The notes under the pieces were generated by a model. That model saw only the letters and a list, made by a program, of their open reading frames with translations, was not told where the DNA came from and did not search any database. A program made the translations under genes and the position numbers. From the NCBI RefSeq assembly GCF_000712055.1, contig NZ_JOOA01000002.1, positions 682,001-746,000 on the forward strand: DNA of 64,000 nt, written 5' to 3'. The DNA is from Ruminococcus sp. HUN007 (GTDB lineage: Bacteria; Bacillota; Clostridia; Oscillospirales; Ruminococcaceae). This document shows positions 1 to 6,003 of the stretch, one piece after another (within the stretch, counting starts at the first letter, position 1; the number at the start of each line of letters is the position of its first letter).

Positions 1-2
1 AC

Positions 3-383
3 AATGGAACAATTTCAAACATAATAGGTGACCGTATCCGTAAACTTCGTACAGAACAAAAATTAAGTCAGGAGGAACTTGCATTTGCATCAGAACTCCA
101 TTCCGCATATATCGGTAAAATAGAACGCGGTGAAAAATGTCCGACTGTAGAAACTTTATATAAAATCGCCAAGGGATTAAAACTTCCACTTTACAAACTC
201 CTTGACTTTACATCCGAAACAACCACTGACGAAAATGTAGCGCTTTTCAGAATAAATGAAGCTCTCTGTGGATTAAATGACGATGAAAAACTTAAGGTTG
301 CTCAAATAGTAGAACATATATCAGACCTTATAAAGCACAATGAGATAAATATGACTATAAATGAAACTAAGATTGATCAATAG
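3..383 (+). CDS. XRE-family transcriptional regulator, 5' end missing
   Basis: The reading frame is open from the window edge and ends at TAG, leaving 126 residues. Residues about 8-62 read as a Cro/C1-type helix-turn-helix: IGDRIRKLRTEQKLSQEELA is helices 1-2, and AYIGKIERGEKCPTVETL is the recognition helix and following turn. Such proteins bind DNA as dimers and usually control a neighbouring gene or prophage. The remaining tail is charged and helical, with no known domain seen. No ATG is visible near the start, so the true N-terminus lies outside the window. The target is unknown. Confidence 0.85.
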   Translation, partial: NGTISNIIGDRIRKLRTEQKLSQEELAFASELHSAYIGKIERGEKCPTVETLYKIAKGLKLPLYKLLDFTSETTTDENVALFRINEALCGLNDDEKLKVAQIVEHISDLIKHNEINMTINETKIDQ

Positions 384-490
384 CAAGTTTCCAATATGAT
401 TCACTTAAAAACTACTTTCTGCATGGTGATTTTATCGTTGCACAGGGTCATATCTCCGGTGACTGGGAGGTAACTTTCCCGTTAGAGTGA
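377..490 (+). pseudogene. Possible C-terminal coding remnant
   Basis: A 37-codon stretch without a start codon overlaps the end of the XRE gene in another frame. It reads plausibly as protein (for example HGDFIVAQGHISGDWEVTF) before TGA. The stretch immediately upstream is closed by a stop, so this could be the tail of a gene deleted when the region rearranged. The product is not recognised and the call rests only on protein-like composition. The rest of 384-695 holds only a terminator. Confidence 0.22.
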
Positions 491-569
491 TATTGCATAA
501 ACGCTTTTTACTTTTCTCCTCTTTTTTATTCCACACATTTCCGCCATAAATAGCCATTTAGAAACAAAA

Positions 570-617
570 CACCGCAAGATCCGAATTATAATTAACCGGA
601 TTTTGCGGTGCTTTTTT
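570..617 (+). terminator. Intrinsic terminator
   Basis: Arms CACCGCAAGATCCG and CGGATTTTGCGGTG pair over 14 bp with one wobble and are followed by CTTTTTTG on the plus strand. It sits downstream of the XRE gene. Read on the minus strand it also lies beyond the AbiE toxin stop, so it may serve both. Confidence 0.8.
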
Positions 618-695
618 GTATTTTCGAATATAATTTCAGAGCCTTTGTTCTGTATGGACAAATAGGTTACTGATATTTACATATGCCAGGTATAT

Positions 696-1607
696 TTACT
701 CACTGAATATCCCTGAACGGACAATTTTATCAATTGCCGATACAGCTTCATCGTACGGTATTCTTTCTTCAAGAAGCTTTAATGTAAGTGTCTCATAATC
801 CTCTCTGTAAATTTCCTCTTTAACTATCAATTCCAGTAAATCCGGAATATTAACACCAGGCTGTGCCGATGGACAAATATTAGTTTTCGCTCTTTCGCAC
901 CTGACTTCTTTAACTAATTCTTTTAAATCCTCAGTCAACGGAACAATCTCCAGTAATTTATAAACGTCATATAGATGGCGTGAATATTTCTTAATTCTTC
1001 CCTGCAGATAATAATCACATACAGCAAAAACCTTATCCGCTAATGTTCTGTCAAGCGACTGAACCTTCATATCAAATAAATCAAGATTATATGTTTCTAT
1101 CAATTCAGGCGCTTCATCACTAAATGTATCACCAACATAACTATGAACCGGAAGCAAAACTGTCGGAAACGATATCTCTGCAAACGAAGTTTCCATTAAT
1201 ACAGCATTCTTAACTGCATCATCAGGTTCTTCCAGTACTGAGTTATATTCGAGAATGTACCTGTTATAACTTCTGCGGCTTCTCGTTTCATCAATATTCG
1301 GAATGCTAAGATCAAGATCCAGTGCAATTGATTTAATGGCTTGCTTCAGTTTTTTCATCTGCCCTTGTGAAAGTTTCCTGTCTATCGTAATATCAATATC
1401 TTCTGAAAATCGTTTAATTACTTTATGACACTTTGATAATGAAGTTCCACCTTTAAAAACTATATAATCCAGTCTGCTTGCCAGTCCCTTAAGAATCACT
1501 GTTACATAATAATCTTTTTCAACTGCTGACGGAAGAATTCTGTACCTGTCTGCCGCTAAATTGATCGCCTCATAAAACTCCTGTTTACTCTTATGTAGCC
1601 ACGCCAT
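696..1607 (-). CDS. abiEii: AbiEii/AbiGii-type nucleotidyltransferase toxin
   Basis: This 303-residue protein has the pattern of AbiEii toxins, DNA-polymerase-beta-fold nucleotidyltransferases of type IV toxin-antitoxin and phage abortive-infection systems. Seen in the sequence: FKGGTSLSK (residues about 51-59), the nucleotide-binding motif, and RFSEDIDIT (about 67-75), which carries the metal-binding DxD. A C-terminal helical block follows with LADKVFAV and SRHLYDVYKLLE, matching conserved motifs III and IV. The start overlaps the antitoxin stop by 17 bases, indicating translational coupling. Family knowledge says the toxin transfers nucleotides to a cellular target such as tRNA; which one applies here is unknown. 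All catalytic motifs look intact. Confidence 0.88.
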   Translation of the reverse strand: MAWLHKSKQEFYEAINLAADRYRILPSAVEKDYYVTVILKGLASRLDYIVFKGGTSLSKCHKVIKRFSEDIDITIDRKLSQGQMKKLKQAIKSIALDLDLSIPNIDETRSRRSYNRYILEYNSVLEEPDDAVKNAVLMETSFAEISFPTVLLPVHSYVGDTFSDEAPELIETYNLDLFDMKVQSLDRTLADKVFAVCDYYLQGRIKKYSRHLYDVYKLLEIVPLTEDLKELVKEVRCERAKTNICPSAQPGVNIPDLLELIVKEEIYREDYETLTLKLLEERIPYDEAVSAIDKIVRSGIFSE

Positions 1608-2232
1608 TTAATAACCCTACCTCGTACATATTTTTATAGATTCTTTCCGGATAATATTTGAAATATGGTTTCAGCATATCAAATTCCAAATTCCTTGTTT
1701 TAAGATAGTAAAGTAAACGTTCAGTAAGCACCGGACCATCAACTTCAGAAACTTCAACTACTTCTCTCATAAGATCAAGGAACTGTAAAGCATAAACATT
1801 CTGCTCATTAACTTCTGTATATGGTCTTCTTACAATCACACGAAAATTTCCGAGTCTGGTATCCCTGTAGTCAGTCGTTGCTTTATTGGAACAGACCTCA
1901 TACGTCATAGGTACCTGTGTTGTAAGTCCGAGTTTATTCGCAAACAGAATGCCGCTCAGATAACCGCATCTGTTTTCACCGTCCTGCAAATATTTCTTTT
2001 TTATCACTTCATCTACAGACAATGCGGACCCAGACTTAAATATAGATTTTTTTGGAATATAATATATACCCGTATCAAATCTCTTCACTCTTCCGTCTTC
2101 CGTTAGTTTCTTTAACTGCTGACGAACTGACACATCACTAATTTCCGGAACAGACAGTTCTGAAAGGAAAACCGGTTCGTTTTCCTGATAATTTTCTATG
2201 AGATATTCAAAAACATTATCTGCCTGTGACAT
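1591..2232 (-). CDS. AbiEi-like antitoxin with winged-helix N-terminus (DUF6088 type)
   Basis: This 213-residue protein is the first gene of the AbiE pair. Residues 1-65 form a winged helix (VSVRQQLKKLTEDGRVKRFD followed by GIYYIPKKS), as in AbiEi antitoxins that bind inverted repeats in their own promoter. The C-terminal part (LSGILFANKLGLTTQVPMTY, then RPYTEV) matches the domain that mediates toxin neutralisation in this family. AGGAGG lies 7 bases before the ATG. A sigma-A promoter at 2284-2312 precedes it, and TGATATCA overlaps the -10, a possible autoregulatory site. Confidence 0.82.
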   Translation of the reverse strand: MSQADNVFEYLIENYQENEPVFLSELSVPEISDVSVRQQLKKLTEDGRVKRFDTGIYYIPKKSIFKSGSALSVDEVIKKKYLQDGENRCGYLSGILFANKLGLTTQVPMTYEVCSNKATTDYRDTRLGNFRVIVRRPYTEVNEQNVYALQFLDLMREVVEVSEVDGPVLTERLLYYLKTRNLEFDMLKPYFKYYPERIYKNMYEVGLLNGVAT

Positions 2233-2283
2233 TACCGACCCTCCTCTCCCTACTTTTAAGAAGCGTTATCTTTCTCATTTGTT

Positions 2284-2312
2284 ATGATATCACTTTTTCA
2301 GAATAATGTCAA
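2284..2312 (-). promoter_or_regulatory. Sigma-A promoter of the AbiE operon
   Basis: On the minus strand TTGACA (2312-2307) and TATCAT (2289-2284) are separated by exactly 17 bases, with the antitoxin start about 50 bases downstream. The palindrome TGATATCA overlaps the -10 region and could be an operator for the winged-helix antitoxin. Confidence 0.7.
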
Positions 2313-2446
2313 GAACAAATAAAACATTGTATAGATATTTCAGATGTGTTTTGTTCAAGAAGGAAATTACTGCAAATAACAGAATAACCGGTATACTGAT
2401 TATAAGAATAACATCAACTTCATTTTCTCTATAAAGTATCGACTCA

Positions 2447-2500
2447 AACCGGACGCCTGAAAAGGTGTTCGGTTTTTTCTATTGCAGAGACCGCTCTGCA
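2447..2500. repeat. Terminator-like hairpin plus second hairpin, two-hairpin element relative
   Basis: AACCGGACGCC pairs with GGTGTTCGGTT (2464-2474, wobbles allowed) and is followed by TTTTTTCTATTG, then by a 7-bp hairpin TGCAGAG-ACCG-CTCTGCA (2483-2500). The order terminator hairpin, ATTG linker, short hairpin is the same as at 2919-2990 and 53534-53592. No plus-strand gene upstream explains the terminator. The rest of 2313-2594 shows nothing coding. Confidence 0.5.
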
Positions 2501-2594
2501 GGGGCGATCTCTACCGATTATTCTGTAAGTTAATGATAGTACATAAAATCATTCACTATCCTCGTAAAACCATCCTATAGTTAATAATTCAATA

Positions 2595-2623
2595 TTGATT
2601 TTCATGGTATTATGTGTTACAAT
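2595..2623 (+). promoter_or_regulatory. Sigma-A promoter
   Basis: TTGATT (2595-2600) and TACAAT (2618-2623) with a 17-base spacer lie directly upstream of the small gene at 2664. This supports the ATG at 2664 over the upstream in-frame ATG, which lies inside the promoter. Confidence 0.6.
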
Positions 2624-2663
2624 AGTATCGAAGAGGAATATATTATATATCAGGAGACAATTA

Positions 2664-2873
2664 ATGAAAAATGACATTGAAAGAGGTCATGAAGAAATGT
2701 GCAAGATAATGGATGAAATTAGTGCCGAAAGAGAACGTCAGAGAGTTCTTCGTATAGCTATCAATCTTATTAACAGAGGAAAGGATACTGCACAGGAAAT
2801 TGCAGACCTTACAGGACTAACAGTTGAAGAAATCAACCAGCTTTCAACACAACTGGCTTCTATAACCGCTTAA
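2664..2873 (+). CDS. Small orphan protein resembling the C-terminal tail of Rpn/PD-(D/E)XK transposase-like proteins
   Basis: A 69-residue charged, helical protein. The start was chosen because CAGGAG lies 7 bases upstream and the sigma-A promoter at 2595-2623 fits this start. Its C-terminal half (NRGKDTAQEIADLTGLTVEE) resembles the short helical tail found at the ends of Rpn-family proteins (recombination-promoting nuclease/transposase-like), but the nuclease domain is absent. It may be a free-standing tail, an antitoxin-like fragment or a remnant kept under its own promoter and terminator. No function can be assigned. Confidence 0.6.
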   Translation: MKNDIERGHEEMCKIMDEISAERERQRVLRIAINLINRGKDTAQEIADLTGLTVEEINQLSTQLASITA

Positions 2874-2918
2874 TTTGTGTCTTTTAGCTGTATTCTAAAG
2901 TCAACATAACAAAATATT

Positions 2919-2951
2919 ACCGGGAGTATTGACGAATGCTCCCGGTTTTTC
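2919..2951 (+). terminator. Intrinsic terminator followed by a degenerate second hairpin
   Basis: ACCGGGAGTATT pairs with AATGCTCCCGGT over 12 bp (one wobble), loop GACG, then TTTTTC. It terminates the small gene ending at 2873. The next bases (CTATTGCACCGCAGGCGCAG) can form a weak short hairpin, giving the same composite as at 2447-2500 and 53534-53592. Confidence 0.8.
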
Positions 2952-3108
2952 TATTGCACCGCAGGCGCAGCCTTCGCTAAAGGCATACCGATACCATAAG
3001 ATTATATACAGTTTTTTAAAAAACTTTAAAATTTATAGAATAAACGAGATATTTTCATAATTCAGACTTAAAACAGCAAATTTCAGCCTGAAATCCGCAA
3101 AAATCGGT

Positions 3109-3168
3109 TTGCGGTTCACGTGAACTTATGTTATAATCATATCATCACATAAAGAGTTTATGTGATGA
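3109..3168 (+). promoter_or_regulatory. Promoter with two perfect palindromes upstream of the DUF1836 gene
   Basis: TTGCGG (3109-3114) and TATAAT (3132-3137) are 17 bases apart. The spacer contains the 12-bp perfect palindrome GTTCACGTGAAC (3114-3125), placed to block polymerase. From 3142 to 3168 a second perfect inverted repeat (TCATCACATAAA, GAG, TTTATGTGATGA) covers the expected start of transcription. It could be a second operator or a hairpin at the very 5' end of the mRNA. A 70-base leader follows. Confidence 0.7.
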
Positions 3169-3239
3169 ATGAATAAGGTTGTTAGAACGTTTTTAAAGTT
3201 TGAATGACTTATTAAATTCAAAACAAAGGAGTCAGAAAA

Positions 3240-3818
3240 ATGATAAAAACAATACCGGGTACAACACTTCAGTACTCAGAAAAAGTTAAAACGGAAGCTT
3301 TCTCACTCATTTCTCCTATACTTTCAGCTACAGGAGGATTAACCTTATCACAGCTTTCGAAACTTACCGGACTGGGCGGATCCACCATCCAGAACTGGAT
3401 CAAGCGTGGATGGGTCGTAAACATTCCGGGCAAAAAATACTATGAGGTACAGGTAATACGTATCCTTCTCATCAACATGCTGCGCGGAACAATGCAGCTT
3501 GAAAACATTGCGGTTCTTATGAATTATATCAACGGTAAGGTTGAAGACACAAGCGATGATATAATTCCGGATATCGATCTCTACAATATATTCTGCACGA
3601 TAATCTGTGAACTGGATGAGAAAAAGATATTTGAATCTGAACCTATTCGTGCGACGATCAAAGAAGTAATCAAACACAACGACAATTATGTCAAGGAGCA
3701 GGAAGAAATACTTGAAAACACGCTTTTCATTATGACTCTTGCATACCAGTCTTCCCTCATAAAGGCGCAGCTTGAAGCCGAGTACGAGCGACTGGATATA
3801 AAGAAATACAAGCTGTGA
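3240..3818 (+). CDS. DUF1836 protein, putative DNA-binding regulator
   Basis: A 192-residue protein of the DUF1836 family, found in Firmicutes and not characterised in detail. Residues about 30-62 (LTLSQLSKLTGLGGSTIQNW, then KRGWV) look like a MerR-like helix-turn-helix, and the following helical region (VIRILLINMLRGTMQLENIA) is typical of the family. AAAGGAG lies about 8 bases before the ATG. The preceding promoter is packed with palindromes, suggesting autoregulation by this or another regulator. No partner gene is fused or overlapping; what follows is a 400-base purine-rich tract and the SPFH gene. Confidence 0.8.
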   Translation: MIKTIPGTTLQYSEKVKTEAFSLISPILSATGGLTLSQLSKLTGLGGSTIQNWIKRGWVVNIPGKKYYEVQVIRILLINMLRGTMQLENIAVLMNYINGKVEDTSDDIIPDIDLYNIFCTIICELDEKKIFESEPIRATIKEVIKHNDNYVKEQEEILENTLFIMTLAYQSSLIKAQLEAEYERLDIKKYKL

Positions 3819-3839
3819 GGAACAGATAAAAACATCCTC

Positions 3840-4135
3840 CGGCAGGGAAAGAACAAAAGAGAGAAAAACATTTTTTATAGGAAAATAAAAGAGATATAAG
3901 AGAACAAAAGAAGAACACAAAATAAGAAAAACAAAAGCCAGAAGAACAAAAGAAAAAAGAAAAAGAAAAACAAAAGTCAAAATAAGAACAAAAGAAAAAA
4001 GCAAAACAAAAAAGTCAAAATAAGAACAAAAGAAACACAGAAAAGAAAATTTCAAAAAGAAAAAAACACAAAACGAGAACAAACAACGGTATTGAACGTG
4101 AAGAACAGAGGAAAAACCCGAATAACAACCGGAAG
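3840..4135 (+). repeat. Low-complexity purine-rich tract with ACAAAAG repeats
   Basis: Nearly 300 bases of the plus strand are overwhelmingly A and G, built from irregular repeats of AGAACAAAAGAAA. The segment AAATAAGAACAAAAGAAA occurs twice, inside 24-bp perfect copies at 3974-3997 and 4012-4035, 38 bp apart. Plus-strand frames are closed by TAA/TAG/TGA. The minus-strand Phe/Ser-rich reading frame across it has no ribosome-binding site. It lies between the DUF1836 and SPFH genes. The RNA would be almost unstructured and the DNA strongly strand-asymmetric. Confidence 0.8.
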
Positions 4136-4180
4136 ACAACAGCAAAACACAGGAAAAATCAGCTGATCATCCCCGTATTT

Positions 4181-4203
4181 CACAGATCTGAAAAGGATCT
4201 GTG
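4181..4203 (+). promoter_or_regulatory. Perfect inverted repeat upstream of the SPFH gene
   Basis: CACAGATC (4181-4188), 7-base loop, GATCTGTG (4196-4203). An outer, imperfect pairing of AGCTGATCA (4161) with TGATCAGC (4207-4214) could extend it. It ends 35 bases before the SPFH start, so it would be an mRNA leader hairpin or an operator. Confidence 0.45.
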
Positions 4204-4238
4204 ATTTGATCAGCAGCCATTTAAAGGAGAGACCGGAC

Positions 4239-5129
4239 ATGAAAGAACAGACATATGTAAACATGAAGGAAGTAAACAAAAAATCAGGAAAGATCGCAGG
4301 CGGCATTATTGCCGCTGTGGCAGCTGTTATACTGGTTTCATCATCAGTTGCTATCGTTCCTGCAGGACATACAGGCGTTGTACTTACCTTAGGCAAGGTA
4401 TCGAACAGTTCATATCAGGAAGGATTTCACCTGAAAGCTCCTTTAGTACAGTCAGTTGAAATGATGTCCAACAAGATCCAGGTCTATGAGGCAAATGCGA
4501 CAGCAGTTTCAAAGGACCTGCAGTCAGTTGTAAGCAACATTGCAGTAAACTACAAGATCAGCAGCGACCAGAGTGCAAAGATCTACCAGACCATCGGACG
4601 CGATTATGAGAGCATTATTCTCATGCCTGCGGTACAGGAAAGCATGAAATCTGTAACAGCAAAGTACACAGCTGAGGAACTCATTACAGAACGTGCAGTA
4701 GTTGGCGAAGAGATCAAGACAACACTTGAACAGAAGGTAAAGGACTACGGTATCATAATCGAAAAGTTCAATATAGTAAACTTCGATTTTTCATCTGAGT
4801 TCAATGCTGCTATCGAAGCAAAGCAGGTTGCTGAACAGAATCTCCTTAAGACAAAGACAGAACAGCAGCAGGCTATTGTAATTGCTGAGGCAGAAGCAAA
4901 GAAAAAGACAATTGCAGCCGAAGCTGCAGCACAGGCAACACTTACCGAAGCAAACGCTCAGGCAGAAGCCAACAGGCTCCTCAACGAATCACTTACAGAT
5001 CTTGTTATTAAAAATGAGCAGATTTCAAAGTGGAACGGCGAGCTTCCTAAGGTTGTATCAGATGCATCTGCACTTTTTGACATCGGCCTTTCAGACACCG
5101 GCGCAGCCGCTCCTCAGAACGGTCAGTAA
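4239..5129 (+). CDS. SPFH/Band 7 (prohibitin-like) membrane protein
   Basis: This protein has 296 residues. The ATG at 4239 is preceded by AAAGGAGAG at optimal spacing, so it is preferred to an in-frame ATG 11 codons upstream. Residues about 15-38 form one membrane segment (IAGGIIAAVAAVILVSSSVA). The SPFH domain follows (VPAGHTGVVLTLGKV), then an Ala/Glu-rich coiled coil (about 190-255; IAEAEAKKKTIAAEAAAQ) typical of prohibitin and stomatin proteins. Such proteins assemble into membrane rings and scaffold proteases or lipid domains. Here the protein probably sits in the cytoplasmic membrane. Thiamine pyrophosphokinase follows after 15 bases, probably in one transcript, though no functional link is obvious. 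Confidence 0.9.
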   Translation: MKEQTYVNMKEVNKKSGKIAGGIIAAVAAVILVSSSVAIVPAGHTGVVLTLGKVSNSSYQEGFHLKAPLVQSVEMMSNKIQVYEANATAVSKDLQSVVSNIAVNYKISSDQSAKIYQTIGRDYESIILMPAVQESMKSVTAKYTAEELITERAVVGEEIKTTLEQKVKDYGIIIEKFNIVNFDFSSEFNAAIEAKQVAEQNLLKTKTEQQQAIVIAEAEAKKKTIAAEAAAQATLTEANAQAEANRLLNESLTDLVIKNEQISKWNGELPKVVSDASALFDIGLSDTGAAAPQNGQ

Positions 5130-5144
5130 GGTGACTTAAGACTC

Positions 5145-5777
5145 ATGGCAGAAAAATGTTTTATAACCGGTGCAGGTTCGCACTACTCAGGCGATGATTT
5201 TACTCCGTCTGCAGATGATCTTGTTATCGCTGCTGACGGAGGATATATCTTCAACAGCCTGCAGAAGATAAAGACAGATATACTTATCGGAGACTTCGAT
5301 TCTCTGGGAGAACAGAACACAAACTATACAGGAGAAGTTATAAAGCTTAATCCTGTAAAAGATGAAACTGACATGCTGTGCGCAGTCAATGCAGGTCTTG
5401 AAAAAGGCTGCAGCGAGTTTCACATTTTCGGCGGTACAGGCGGAAGAAACGACCACACCTTTGCAAACATTCAGGTACTCAACTACCTTGCCTGCAAAGG
5501 CAAAAAAGGTTTTCTGTATGCGGAAAATGAGATAATGACTGTCATACATGATTCAGAAATAAACTTTAACAGCGAAATGACGGGCTTTATTTCAGTTTTT
5601 TCACTCGATACAGAGTGTGAGGGCGTCACTGAAAAAGGTCTTAAATACACTGTAAATGATTATCATATGGATAATCGCTTTCCGATAGGTGTAAGCAATG
5701 AATTCTGCGGCACTGATTCCTCCGTCAGCGTCAGAAAGGGTTCACTGCTTATAATCTATCCACGATACAACTTCTGA
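5145..5777 (+). CDS. thiN: Thiamine pyrophosphokinase
   Basis: A 210-residue protein, the usual length of the family, which makes thiamine diphosphate from thiamine and ATP. Signature segments are all present: AADGG near residue 30, IGDFDS (about 47-52), KDETDM (about 72-77) and GGTGGRNDH (about 96-104). These bind ATP, magnesium and thiamine. The weak GGTGAC before the ATG and the 15-base gap suggest coupling with the SPFH gene. No TPP riboswitch is visible upstream. Its product is the cofactor of Dxs and of the ferredoxin oxidoreductase encoded elsewhere in the window. Confidence 0.93.
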   Translation: MAEKCFITGAGSHYSGDDFTPSADDLVIAADGGYIFNSLQKIKTDILIGDFDSLGEQNTNYTGEVIKLNPVKDETDMLCAVNAGLEKGCSEFHIFGGTGGRNDHTFANIQVLNYLACKGKKGFLYAENEIMTVIHDSEINFNSEMTGFISVFSLDTECEGVTEKGLKYTVNDYHMDNRFPIGVSNEFCGTDSSVSVRKGSLLIIYPRYNF

Positions 5778-5784
5778 AATATTC

Positions 5785-5895
5785 AGGAAACACTGATCAA
5801 ACAGGAAATCCGGCTTCGCCGGATTTCCTGAGGTGGGATTACGGGGCTTCGCCCCGAACCCCTCGCTGATTTATGCATAAATCAGCGTTTCCTTA
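5785..5895. repeat. 111-bp intergenic element with terminal inverted repeats, copy 1
   Basis: It starts AGGAAACACTGATC and ends GATTTATGCATAAATCAGCG + TTTCCTTA, so the ends are inverted repeats of about 14 bp. Inside are two strong hairpins, GAAATCCGGCTTCGCCGGATTTC and a GGGGCTTCGCCCC stem, then a TGATTTATGCATAAATCA hairpin near the right end. The same modules in the same order occur at 55695 and, inverted, at 19281. It encodes no protein. The structure is MITE-like. Confidence 0.85.
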
Positions 5896-5897
5896 AC

Positions 5898-5946
5898 AAA
5901 AGAACCCGTAACTTAAGATTTAAGCCACTTAAGTTACGGGTTCTTT
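5898..5946. terminator. Bidirectional terminator
   Basis: AAAGAACCCGTAACTTAAG pairs perfectly with CTTAAGTTACGGGTTCTTT over 19 bp, with A and T runs at both ends. It separates the convergent thiamine pyrophosphokinase gene and the minus-strand dockerin gene. Confidence 0.85.
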
Positions 5947-6003
5947 CTGTTTATACTTTCGTTAAGATGATCTCATATCTCTGTATGAAACTGCTGTTCC
6001 GAT

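Noticed and set aside
3348..4145. 265-codon Phe/Ser-rich minus-strand reading frame
   Set aside because: It is the antisense of the purine tract and of the DUF1836 gene, with no ribosome-binding site and low-complexity composition.
5129..5145. TPP riboswitch ahead of thiamine pyrophosphokinase
   Set aside because: The gap to the SPFH gene is 15 bases, too short for a riboswitch, and no thi-box was seen upstream of the SPFH gene.
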